In this document: one piece after another, positions 7,618-15,096 of the stretch
How the letters are laid out: every line of letters starts with the position of its first letter
Position numbering within the stretch: the first letter of the stretch is position 1
Assembly: GCF_000173615.1 (NCBI RefSeq)
Contig: NZ_ABZS01000002.1
Coordinates: 1-21,556, forward strand
Origin: Sulfurihydrogenibium yellowstonense SS-5
Lineage (GTDB): Bacteria > Aquificota > Aquificia > Aquificales > Hydrogenothermaceae
DNA length: 21,556 nucleotides
Direction: 5' to 3'
Notes under the pieces: model-generated
Databases searched by the model: none
Told to the model about the DNA's origin: nothing
Seen by the model: only the letters and a program-made list of their open reading frames with translations
Made by a program: the position numbers and the translations under genes

Positions 7618-7944
7618 TTGAACCAGCTTTTAGAAAAAAGAAAGCTTTACTTCGCATTTTTATTTAGCAGTTTTATCTTTTTTGCTTTATTGATAATTCT
7701 AAAGATACCTTTAAATCCATTTGATACCGGCCATCCGGTTTATATTTTATCCATTTTTTCTGTTTTACCGGCTTATCTGTTTTTTAGCAGAAAAAAGATA
7801 TCTTTCAAAAATCAGCTGATTCTTGGATATATTCCCTTAATCGCAGGATTTTTTATCTCCATAATTTTTAACAATAGCATATATTTTTTAATATCTTTTC
7901 CTATTTTTTTGCTGAATTACATTATAATAGTGCCAAGGAGATAA
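7618..7944 (+). CDS. Small four-helix membrane protein of unknown function
   Basis: I recognise no family. The 108 residues contain about four hydrophobic helices (9-28, 41-56, 68-84, 87-105) with short basic loops (FFSRKK, VPRR), suggesting an inner-membrane protein. It starts at TTG with GGAAG six bases upstream, two bases after the SPOR gene. It ends one base before the hldE-type gene, whose SD lies inside it. The start codon is the least certain part; no alternative ATG is nearby. Confidence 0.55.
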   Translation: MNQLLEKRKLYFAFLFSSFIFFALLIILKIPLNPFDTGHPVYILSIFSVLPAYLFFSRKKISFKNQLILGYIPLIAGFFISIIFNNSIYFLISFPIFLLNYIIIVPRR

Positions 7945-7945
7945 T

Positions 7946-8401
7946 ATGGACTATTTAGATATTATCCAAAAAGAAAGAGAGAAAGGAAAGAAAATTGTAT
8001 TTACAAATGGATGTTTTGACATTATCCATGCCGGACATGTAGATTATTTAGAGAAAGCAAAATCTCTTGGAGATTTTCTTGTCGTTGGACTAAACAGTGA
8101 TGAGTCTGTAAAAAGATTAAAAGGACCAACCAGACCGGTAAATCCGGTAGAGCAAAGAAAAAAAGTCTTGCAAGCTTTAAAACCGGTAGATTTGGTCATT
8201 GTTTTTGAAGAAGACACACCGGAAAGGCTGATAAAAGAAATTAAGCCGGATGTACTTGTGAAAGGTGGAGATTGGAAGATAGAAAATATTGTTGGTGCAG
8301 ATTTTGTCATGTCTTACGGTGGCAAGGTTTATACAATAGACTTTGTTTATGACACCTCTACAACAAAGATTATAGAAAAAGTAAAAAATGAATCTGCCTA
8401 A
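7946..8401 (+). CDS. rfaE2: Heptose 1-phosphate adenylyltransferase (RfaE domain II)
   Basis: The enzyme should transfer AMP from ATP to D-glycero-beta-D-manno-heptose 1-phosphate, giving ADP-heptose for the lipopolysaccharide core. It has 151 residues and only the nucleotidyltransferase half of E. coli HldE; the kinase half would be a separate gene elsewhere. The nucleotidyltransferase signature is [12 protein letters not shown] at 20-31, followed by YLEKAK. Further family marks are [24 protein letters not shown] and the C-terminal [14 protein letters not shown] lies five bases before the ATG. It overlaps pgsA by 14 bases. Its presence points to an outer membrane with heptose-containing LPS. 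Confidence 0.88.
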   Translation: MDYLDIIQKEREKGKKIVFTNGCFDIIHAGHVDYLEKAKSLGDFLVVGLNSDESVKRLKGPTRPVNPVEQRKKVLQALKPVDLVIVFEEDTPERLIKEIKPDVLVKGGDWKIENIVGADFVMSYGGKVYTIDFVYDTSTTKIIEKVKNESA

Positions 8402-8942
8402 CCTTCTTACACTCTTAAGAATAATCCTTGTTCCTGTTTTTATAACATTTCTTTGGTATAACATGCCTCTTTTTGCTTTAATAACTTTTACTATTGCCGG
8501 TTTAACTGATGCGATAGATGGCTATCTTGCAAGAAAGTATAATCAAGAATCACAGCTTGGCAAAATTCTTGACCCAATAGCAGATAAAACCCTGCTCGTT
8601 TCAGCTTTTGTATTCATTTTTAACTCGGATTTATCTATAAAGTTTCCTTTTTGGTTTATCTTATTTGCAATATCAAGAGATATTTATATCCTTGCAGGAA
8701 GCTTCTTGATTTATCTAATCAAAGGAAGCTTAAAAGTCAAGCCCTCTTTTTTTGGAAAAATGACAACTTTCTTACAGATATTTACAGTAATTTATACTCT
8801 AATTTCAAATGTTTTTCCAAATCTTTATAACCATTTATTTTATGAATCAGCTTTAATCATAACTTTTATTGTTATGGTTTTATCTCTGCTGACCTATACT
8901 TATGACGGCATCAAACAGCTTAACGACTTAGAAAATCTTTGA
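8388..8942 (+). CDS. pgsA: CDP-diacylglycerol-glycerol-3-phosphate 3-phosphatidyltransferase
   Basis: This inner-membrane enzyme makes phosphatidylglycerophosphate, the first committed step to phosphatidylglycerol and cardiolipin. The 184 residues begin [12 protein letters not shown], typical of PgsA. The CDP-alcohol phosphatidyltransferase motif is complete: D41, D44, G45, A48, R49, G58, D62 and D66 (DAIDGYLAR...GKILDPIAD). Four or five further hydrophobic segments follow. There is no clear SD; the start lies inside the preceding gene, so translation is probably coupled. The last 23 bases overlap the convergent DapE-like gene on the other strand. A PgsA2 or CDP-alcohol relative with another acceptor cannot be excluded. 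Confidence 0.87.
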   Translation: MNLPNLLTLLRIILVPVFITFLWYNMPLFALITFTIAGLTDAIDGYLARKYNQESQLGKILDPIADKTLLVSAFVFIFNSDLSIKFPFWFILFAISRDIYILAGSFLIYLIKGSLKVKPSFFGKMTTFLQIFTVIYTLISNVFPNLYNHLFYESALIITFIVMVLSLLTYTYDGIKQLNDLENL

Positions 8943-9990
8943 AAATTTCATAACTATCAAATAAGTTTTTTATAAGAATGTATTCATTTTTTTGATGTGC
9001 TTGAGCCGGGTCTCCGGGTCCAAAGTTTACAGCATCAATTCCGTATAAGGATAATCTTGCAACATCTGTCCAAGCCTGCTTTGCTTCTATTGGTAGATTG
9101 TACTTAGATACAAAATCTTTTAAGGTTGGATTATTAAGACAAACATTGCCGGATGGTGCAACGTCTGTAAACTCGACCTTTGCTTCGTTGTTTACAAGAT
9201 TTAAAAGCTCTTCTTTTGCCTGCTCTATTGACTTGCCCGGTGCAAATCTATAATTTACGTTTATCTCAAATTTATCCGGAATTATATTCCTTCCGCCGGA
9301 AAAGCTAACCATTGTAGCGTTCATAACTTCGTAGTATTTAATTCCGTGAAAATCATATTCTTTTATTCCAAACTCAGAAAGTCTTTTTAGAAAGTTTACA
9401 GATTTATGGATTGCATTCTCTCCCTGCCATGGTCTTGCTGAATGTGCTCTTTTTCCTTCAAAAATTACCGATGCATGCATCGTTCCAAGACATCCAACCT
9501 GCACGACGTTATTAGTTGGCTCTAAGGCAAAAGCTAAATCTGATTTTTGAATAATATTATATTGTGATAATAACGGCTCTAATCCATTATCTACATAAGG
9601 ACCTTCTTCTTTTTCATAGAATACATAGATGGCGTTGTATGATTTTTCTTTATCAGAAAAGTGGTCTATCAAAGCCATCATAACAGCAAGACCACCTTTC
9701 ATATCACTTGCACCAAGTCCGTATATTCTATCTTCTATTATTTGACCGGTAAAATCATTTGTTCCAGGTACTGTGTCAAGATGACCGATAAATCCGATCG
9801 TCTTTTTTGATGGTTCTAATTTATCGTAAGCTATTATAGAATTGTTGTGTCTGATGATGTTTAAATTGTAATTTTTCAAAAAATTTTCTACAAAGTCTGC
9901 TATTTCTTTTTCATTACCTATAACAGACGGAATGTTAACAAGCTTTACTGTATAGTCAATAAGTTTTTGTTTTTCTGAGTCTGTAATCAA
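8920..9990 (-). CDS. dapE: M20 metallopeptidase, probable succinyl-diaminopimelate desuccinylase
   Basis: The likely reaction is hydrolysis of N-succinyl-LL-diaminopimelate to LL-diaminopimelate and succinate, for lysine and peptidoglycan. The 356 residues show the M20 di-zinc site: H70 and D72 (GHLDTVP), D96 (GASDMKGG), E128/E129 (EKEEG), E157 (LEPT), and a late His in AHQKNEY. The lid domain contains GTMHASVIFEG.RAHSARPW and NVNYRFAPG. The pattern resembles the actinobacterial-type DapE, which differs from the enterobacterial one. ArgE or a LysW-lysine hydrolase is the main alternative. The start is TTG 9990, supported by AGGTGA six bases upstream. It is monocistronic and convergent with pgsA. 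Confidence 0.72.
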   Translation of the reverse strand: MITDSEKQKLIDYTVKLVNIPSVIGNEKEIADFVENFLKNYNLNIIRHNNSIIAYDKLEPSKKTIGFIGHLDTVPGTNDFTGQIIEDRIYGLGASDMKGGLAVMMALIDHFSDKEKSYNAIYVFYEKEEGPYVDNGLEPLLSQYNIIQKSDLAFALEPTNNVVQVGCLGTMHASVIFEGKRAHSARPWQGENAIHKSVNFLKRLSEFGIKEYDFHGIKYYEVMNATMVSFSGGRNIIPDKFEINVNYRFAPGKSIEQAKEELLNLVNNEAKVEFTDVAPSGNVCLNNPTLKDFVSKYNLPIEAKQAWTDVARLSLYGIDAVNFGPGDPAQAHQKNEYILIKNLFDSYEIFKDFLSR

Positions 9991-10032
9991 TTTTAATCAC
10001 CTGAAATTGAGTATTTAAGTTTAAGAGTATTT

Positions 10033-10040
10033 ATTATAGC
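10033..10040 (-). promoter_or_regulatory. Extended -10 promoter for the DapE-like gene
   Basis: On the minus strand TATAAT (10038 to 10033) is preceded by TGC, giving an extended -10 (TGnTATAAT). The predicted start of transcription is about 35 bases before the TTG start codon. No clear -35 is seen, as is common for extended -10 promoters. Confidence 0.5.
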
Positions 10041-10130
10041 ATTTTTGATTGACATGAAAAGATGTAACGTTATTTAAACCATCATCATTTATGAAATATC
10101 TTTATGACAATATCAAAACTTTTTCAAAAA

Positions 10131-11615
10131 GCTTCATTCCTCATAGGTAGGCTACAAACCACTCTGGGACATAAAAGACTTCTTAGAAGCGAAGGCGTTT
10201 CAATTCCTAATAGGTAGGCTACAAACAGCTGTCGGGCATGCAAGTACAGCACAAGTTATGACGGTTCAATTCCTCATAGGTAGGCTACAAACAAAGATAA
10301 AATCTCTATTAAAGACGGGCTTGTTTACGGCTTCAATTCCTCATAGGTAGGCTACAAACGGGAATTTCCGTAAAAAAGTTGGAGCTTTTTTGAAGCTTCA
10401 ATTCCTCATAGGTAGGCTACAAACTAAGATAACCACATCTGAAAGACTTTTCATCTTCTTCAGGCTTCAATTCCTCATAGGTAGGCTACAAACAGCCTGA
10501 ATGTCTGCTAAAACCTTCTGGTCTGCTTTGCTTCAATTCCTCATAGGTAGGCTACAAACTCATTGTGAGATTTATTTAAAATAAAAAACTACCTGCGCTT
10601 CAATTCCTCATAGGTAGGCTACAAACAAGTAATTTAAAGCTATCAGAGTTTGAATATACTCAGCTTCAATTCCTCATAGGTAGGCTACAAACAAGTAATT
10701 TAAAGCTATCAGAGTTTGAATATACTCAGCTTCAATTCCTCATAGGTAGGCTACAAACCTGGAAACCTAACGCAGTCATTGCAACAAATTCAAAGCTTCA
10801 ATTCCTCATAGGTAGGCTACAAACTTAATGTTTGGTGTTGAGTATAGAAAAGGTGTGTATATGCTTCAATTCCTCATAGGTAGGCTACAAACTGTTGGAA
10901 TGACAGTTCAACAAGTAATAAATGCAAGGCTTCAATTCCTCATAGGTAGGCTACAAACTTATTACTGCTTCCCACAAAAAAACGTCCAAAAGCGGCTTCA
11001 ATTCCTCATAGGTAGGCTACAAACTTAAATCTGAACCGTGTGGGATTAAAAAATTTTTATTATTCAATTCCTCATAGGTAGGCTACAAACCCGCTAATCT
11101 TGAAAGCTTGTATGGGAATATATTAGTATTCAATTCCTCATAGGTAGGCTACAAACTAGGAGGTGTTTAGTCATGGCTTACATTCATAAAGATATTCAAT
11201 TCCTCATAGGTAGGCTACAAACTTAAGAAAGGTGATAGAAATTTGTTTATGTTCTCTGTATTCAATTCCTCATAGGTAGGCTACAAACAGTTTTATTTAT
11301 TAAGTTAGAGATGATAAAATCAATAATTCAATTCCTCATAGGTAGGCTACAAACGAAGCAGCAAGAGAATATAACGAATGGTGGGACAAGAATTCAATTC
11401 CTCATAGGTAGGCTACAAACTTCATGGTGGTCAATGAAGAATGTGTATTAAAGCTATTCAATTCCTCATAGGTAGGCTACAAACCCCCATCGGGCGAGAA
11501 GAGGTCGAAGGTAAAGATTGATTCAATTCCTCATAGGTAGGCTACAAACAGGAGTTGGTTGGTTTGTGATAGGTGTTTCTACGATGATTCAATTCCTCAT
11601 AGGTAGGCTACAAAC
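10131..11615 (-). CRISPR. CRISPR array, 23 repeats and 22 spacers, transcribed on the minus strand
   Basis: The core repeat is 28 bases, reading GTTTGTAGCCTACCTATGAG then GAATTGAA on the minus strand, plus one or two semi-conserved bases. Spacers are 34-39 bases. Repeat units (30-base frame) start at 10131 (29 bases), 10197, 10263, 10330, 10395, 10464, 10530, 10597, 10663, 10729, 10795, 10863, 10929, 10995, 11061, 11127, 11193, 11259, 11325, 11391, 11455, 11520 and 11586. Orientation is inferred from the GTTT start, the ATTGAA handle at the 3' end, and a promoter at the right. The leftmost repeats are the imperfect ones (one base deleted in the first, one substitution in the second), as expected at the old end. 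Two neighbouring spacers (10627-10662, 10693-10728) are identical. No cas genes lie in the window; the repeat type suggests type I-B or III. Confidence 0.97.
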
Positions 11616-11735
11616 CCGTTAACTTTTAACTCAAAAATAAATTCGCAAAAATCCTATTCAATTACCAATGTGTAAAACATTATATCAAATTTTTTAAAAA
11701 TCCGCAAGTTGAAGTTTTTTTCCGCAAACTTCGAT
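11616..11735 (-). promoter_or_regulatory. CRISPR leader with promoter
   Basis: Reading toward the array on the minus strand, TTGCGG (11707 to 11702) and TATAAT (11684 to 11679) are separated by exactly 17 bases. Transcription would start near 11672, about 56 bases before the first repeat. TTGCGGA occurs twice, 20 bases apart (11721-11727 and 11701-11707), the second overlapping the -35. GAAGTTT (11711-11717) and AAACTTC (11726-11732) form a 7-base inverted repeat. A block at 11653-11668 shares TATTCAATT with the repeat. Confidence 0.6.
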
Positions 11736-12304
11736 ATACAGAAAATATATTATTATATTTTATCCTTTAACTTCCCATCACAAGCCAACCGCTGAAAACC
11801 CAAAACTCAGAAAGGGGCGGAAAATATCACTCCTTAACTTTCCGATCTTAAAAAATTTTAAAATAAAAAATTTAAAATCAACAATAACTTAAGCACTAAA
11901 AAATTCAAAATCAAAAAATTCAATTCAACAAATACTTACAACTACTTTTTAAAAAATCTCTCTCAAGCTATCACTACACAATCTCAAATTAAACATCAAA
12001 AAATAAAATCATATTATCAATACCTTAGCTTCACTGACTACTAAATCATCTCACTAAGTAATCAAGCAATCAAACAAAAATAACTAAGATACTGATAAAC
12101 CAATCTCTAACGTTTTACATTTCACATCTCACGTTTTACGTAAAATAAGCTTGTGCTGGTTAACCTATTCAATTGCCAAGGTTCGGTTAAAAAATTAAAA
12201 AGCTAATAAAAATATACAAAAAAATTTTCTACATGTCAAGCGGAAATTCGTTTGTAATTCTACGGTCAATCTTATACTTTATTTGAATTTTTCAGCCGAG
12301 ATTC
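11736..12304. other. AT-rich gene-free stretch between CRISPR leader and M48 gene
   Basis: I see no ORF with coding character, no RNA gene and no mobile element. Notable content: a GC-richer patch at about 11778-11825 (CCAACCGCTGAAAACCC, AAGGGGCGGAAAA); many A/T runs at 11845-12060; near-repeats of ACGTTTTAC at 12110-12140; and CCTATTCAATTGCCAA at 12164-12179, which matches the leader block at 11653-11668 at 15 of 16 bases. It may be an extended or decayed CRISPR leader. Confidence 0.5.
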
Positions 12305-13579
12305 CTACCTTACCAACGTTCTTAATCTATTTTGTGCGTCTTGCTCCCATCCTCTTCTGCCATCGGTAAGTTTTAAAGCTATAACAAGGTTGTTATATGC
12401 GTTTTGTCTGTCTCCAATGCTTTGATAGCTTACACCAAGGAAGTAGTAAAGGTCTGGATTAGAATCTATTAAATTTTTAGCATTTTCTAAAACTCTTATG
12501 CTTTCTTTATAGTTTCCAAGCTTTGTTAAAGAAGCTCCCATTATAAGCTGCGGCATAAAGTACATTCTATCAATGTTATATGCTCTTAAAGCATCTTCAT
12601 AAGCTTTTTTAAAGTCTTTAAGCTGATAGTAAACATACGCTCTGTATGTATATGCAGCATTGTTTTCTGGATATGCTTTTATAGCTTTATCTAAATTTGT
12701 TAATGCAACGGCTAAATTTTTATTTTTTAAATTGTCTTTTGCATTTTCGACGTATTTATAGCTGTCTGAAGTTAAGACAAGGCGCTTTTTAATCTCTTGA
12801 AATTTTTCACTGTCTTTTTTGAGGAGTAATTTGTCTGGATATTTTGTAGCTATTAGCTGAGAAACGTTCTGTATTCTTTCTTCCGGTAATGGGTGAGTTA
12901 AGAGCCATGCAGGAGCATTGGTTTTTTCCATTTTTTTAAACTTTTCAAAAGTTGTGATTAAACCTCTTGGGTCGTAGCCTGCTTCGTAAGTAAACCTAAC
13001 ACCTAAAGCATCTGCTTCTCTTTCCTGGTCTCTGCTATACTTTAATTGCAAAAGACCTGCCGATATCTGTGCAAGTTGCATAACGATTTGTTGATGCTGA
13101 GATTGGGAGGTTGCTACAGCTAATATATTTAGAAGTATGTTTAATCCGTAAGTTTTTTCTAAAAATTTTGCATGGTGTCTTGCGTTGATGTGTCCAAGCT
13201 CGTGTGCTATTACTCCGGCAAGTTCTGATTCGTTATCAAGAGTGAGTAATAATCCTCTATGAATAAAGACAGGACCACCTGGAAGTGCAAAGGCGTTTAC
13301 TTCCCCTGAATTCACTACATAAAACTGATAATCTACTTTTCTGGGTGCTACTGATGCTAATTTATAACCAATGCTTTTAACATATTCTTGAACTTCTCTA
13401 TCTGGATACAGCCCATCGTTTTCATTTATAGCTTGTGGAACAACCTTTTTACCAATTGCTATTTCTTCGCTTTCTGGCAAAAGTGTTAGGGTCGGCTTTC
13501 CTGTTAACGGATCTTGAACTTGGGCGCAGGAAATTACAAAGAAGATGCCTATTATCAAGAATTTGAAAATCCTCTTCAT
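12305..13579 (-). CDS. M48 zinc metalloprotease lipoprotein with C-terminal TPRs (BepA/YfgC-like)
   Basis: This is a probable periplasmic, lipid-anchored protease with a quality-control role at the outer membrane, as for E. coli BepA. The 424 residues begin with a basic start, a hydrophobic segment and a lipobox VISC ending at Cys18. The protease core has HELGH at 126-130 and the third zinc ligand E188 in QEREAD, with NAFALPGGPVFIHRG before it. Residues 285-420 read as TPR helices (AYTYRAYVYYQLKDFKKAYEDA). GGGAGGT lies six bases before the ATG. The length is a little under BepA's. It stands alone, downstream of a repeat block. The exact substrate is unknown. Confidence 0.87.
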   Translation of the reverse strand: MKRIFKFLIIGIFFVISCAQVQDPLTGKPTLTLLPESEEIAIGKKVVPQAINENDGLYPDREVQEYVKSIGYKLASVAPRKVDYQFYVVNSGEVNAFALPGGPVFIHRGLLLTLDNESELAGVIAHELGHINARHHAKFLEKTYGLNILLNILAVATSQSQHQQIVMQLAQISAGLLQLKYSRDQEREADALGVRFTYEAGYDPRGLITTFEKFKKMEKTNAPAWLLTHPLPEERIQNVSQLIATKYPDKLLLKKDSEKFQEIKKRLVLTSDSYKYVENAKDNLKNKNLAVALTNLDKAIKAYPENNAAYTYRAYVYYQLKDFKKAYEDALRAYNIDRMYFMPQLIMGASLTKLGNYKESIRVLENAKNLIDSNPDLYYFLGVSYQSIGDRQNAYNNLVIALKLTDGRRGWEQDAQNRLRTLVR

Positions 13580-13644
13580 TTTACTACCTCCCTCTAAATC
13601 TCACAATAAAAGATTTACCTCGTAATAAATTCAATGAAAGTATA

Positions 13645-13670
13645 AGATTCTTCGCCAGCTGCAGAATGAC
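13645..13670. repeat. Half copy of the miniature repeat (GCCAGCTG variant)
   Basis: AGATTCTTCGCCAGCTGCAG, followed by AATGAC, is nearly identical to 4118-4143 and to one arm of the full elements. It lies 45 bases from full copy C, between the moeA and M48 genes. The rest of 13580-13864 shows no ORF. Confidence 0.6.
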
Positions 13671-13715
13671 AAATAGGGTTGCTCTTTCTCTAATGCTTAT
13701 CATTCAACCCTTTCC

Positions 13716-13797
13716 GTCATCCTGAGACCATAAGGCCGAAGGATCTCATTTTTAAAAATTGATGAAAAAGGAGATTCTTCGCTTCGCTCAGAATGAC
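13716..13797. repeat. Miniature inverted-repeat element, copy C
   Basis: The left arm starts GTCATCCTGAG at 13716 and contains AAGGCCGAAGGATCT. The right arm, AGATTCTTCGCTTCGCTCAG then AATGAC, ends at 13797 and is identical to the right arm of copy B. The centre is AT-rich but differs from copies A and B. It lies in the intergenic space upstream of the M48 gene and downstream of moeA. Confidence 0.72.
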
Positions 13798-13845
13798 AAG
13801 GTTGATTTTTTGCAAGCAGTCTCAAGGTTCACTTATTCAATTAGT

Positions 13846-13866
13846 AAAAACCTCATCAAGGTTTTT
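13846..13866 (-). terminator. Rho-independent terminator at the end of moeA
   Basis: On the minus strand AAAAACC (13866 to 13860) and GGTTTTT (13852 to 13846) pair around a seven-base loop. The moeA stop codon overlaps the left arm. The T tract is part of the stem, as in the hairpin after polA, and could work in either direction. Confidence 0.5.
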
Positions 13867-15094
13867 ATATCTCCCTGTCAAAAAAGATAAACCTTACCTT
13901 TTCTCCTGCTTCTATTTGATGAATATCTATATCAACCAAAACCAATGCGTTAGCATTTAACATACTTGTAAGCATGTTGGAAGCTTGTTTAGTAAATGGT
14001 TTTACATAAAAATTATCTTCCTTGTATTCAACGTATGCTCTTATAAACTCTAATCTATCTGCACTTTTTCTTTTAAAATCTTCTGTTAAGATTCCTGTGA
14101 ATATCTTATTTTCTGGATTTTGATATCCCATCATCTTTTTTATAGCCGGTTTTACTAAAATCTCATAAACCACCATGGAAGCAACAGGATTTCCTGGAAT
14201 GCCAAAGAAGATTTTTTCACCATCTTCTCCCCATGTGCCAAATGCAACAGGCTTACCCGGCTTTAAAGCAACTTTCCAAAAATGAATGCTCACATTTAAC
14301 TCTTTTGATACAAAATCTTTAACAAGGTCATACTCGCCAACAGATACTCCGCCCGTTGTAAGTAATACATCGCAGTTTTTAGCCCATTTTAATTTTTCTT
14401 TTATATCCTCTGGATTGTCCTTAGCAAAGCCTATGATTGTTGGGATGGCTCCTGTCTCTAAAACTTGTGTATAAAGTGAGTATGTGTTTGATGTTCTTAT
14501 TTGAGATTCTTTTGTGATGTTTTCTCCTATATCTAAGATTTCGTCTCCTGTAGTAATGATTCCGACTCTTGGAATTTGTTTTACATAAACGGTTGCCTTA
14601 TTTACAGAAGAAAGAACTCCAATTTCAGCAGGTCTTAATCTTTTTCCTTTTGGAATTAGTAAATCTCCGGCTTTATAGTCACCGCCTTTTTCTCTGATGT
14701 TTGCACCTTTTTTTAATTCTTTAAGAATGTATACAATGCTGCCTTCCACTTTTGTTAATTCTTTTTGGATTATTGTGTCTGCACCTTCTGGAATCAATGC
14801 TCCTGTGTATATTGGAATGGCAGCACCTTTTTCTAATTTTGGCGGTAAATCTCCTGCTTTGCTTTCTCCGATGATTTTTAAAGCAGCTGGATTATCCTCA
14901 GATGCTCCGATGATGTCTTCATGTCTTACAGCAAAGCCGTCCATACCGCTATTATCAGCAGGCGGATTGTCTCTGTCAGCATGTATATCTTCTGCTAATA
15001 TTCTGTTTAAAGCTTGATGTATAAAAACTTTTTCATTTCCAAGTGGTTTAGTTTTTTCCAAAACTATTTTTAAAGCTTCTTCGTATGCAATCAT
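13865..15094 (-). CDS. moeA: Molybdopterin molybdenumtransferase MoeA
   Basis: MoeA inserts molybdenum into adenylylated molybdopterin, finishing molybdenum cofactor for enzymes such as nitrate, formate or sulfur-cycle oxidoreductases. The 409 residues contain the N-terminal PADNSGMDGFA (45-55), PIYTGA.IPEGADTI (94-108), the MoCF-binding domain with TTGDEI (181-186) and TTGGVSVGEYD (246-256), then KPGKPVAFG (278-286) and GIPGNPVASM (298-307). All these are hallmark MoeA motifs, and the C-terminal domain IV is present. AGGAGG lies six bases before the ATG. It starts two bases after carB and is the last gene of the operon. The length is standard. Confidence 0.94.
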   Translation of the reverse strand: MIAYEEALKIVLEKTKPLGNEKVFIHQALNRILAEDIHADRDNPPADNSGMDGFAVRHEDIIGASEDNPAALKIIGESKAGDLPPKLEKGAAIPIYTGALIPEGADTIIQKELTKVEGSIVYILKELKKGANIREKGGDYKAGDLLIPKGKRLRPAEIGVLSSVNKATVYVKQIPRVGIITTGDEILDIGENITKESQIRTSNTYSLYTQVLETGAIPTIIGFAKDNPEDIKEKLKWAKNCDVLLTTGGVSVGEYDLVKDFVSKELNVSIHFWKVALKPGKPVAFGTWGEDGEKIFFGIPGNPVASMVVYEILVKPAIKKMMGYQNPENKIFTGILTEDFKRKSADRLEFIRAYVEYKEDNFYVKPFTKQASNMLTSMLNANALVLVDIDIHQIEAGEKVRFIFFDREI

Positions 15095-15096
15095 TT

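Noticed and set aside
10049..10076. TTGACA on the + strand left of the CRISPR array as an alternative leader promoter
   Set aside because: No good -10 lies at 16-18 bases, and repeat polarity plus the degenerate left-end repeats place the leader on the right.
10828..11028. 66-codon open frame on the + strand repeating LQFLIGRLQT
   Set aside because: It is made of CRISPR repeats and spacers read in frame; there is no SD and it lies inside the array.
12231..12240. ACATGTCAAG matching the IS110 inverted repeat, as a second IS110 end
   Set aside because: The match is short, and no transposase or further flank similarity is present.
14697..15017. 106-codon open frame on the + strand
   Set aside because: It is antisense to moeA, which has full family motifs; no SD.
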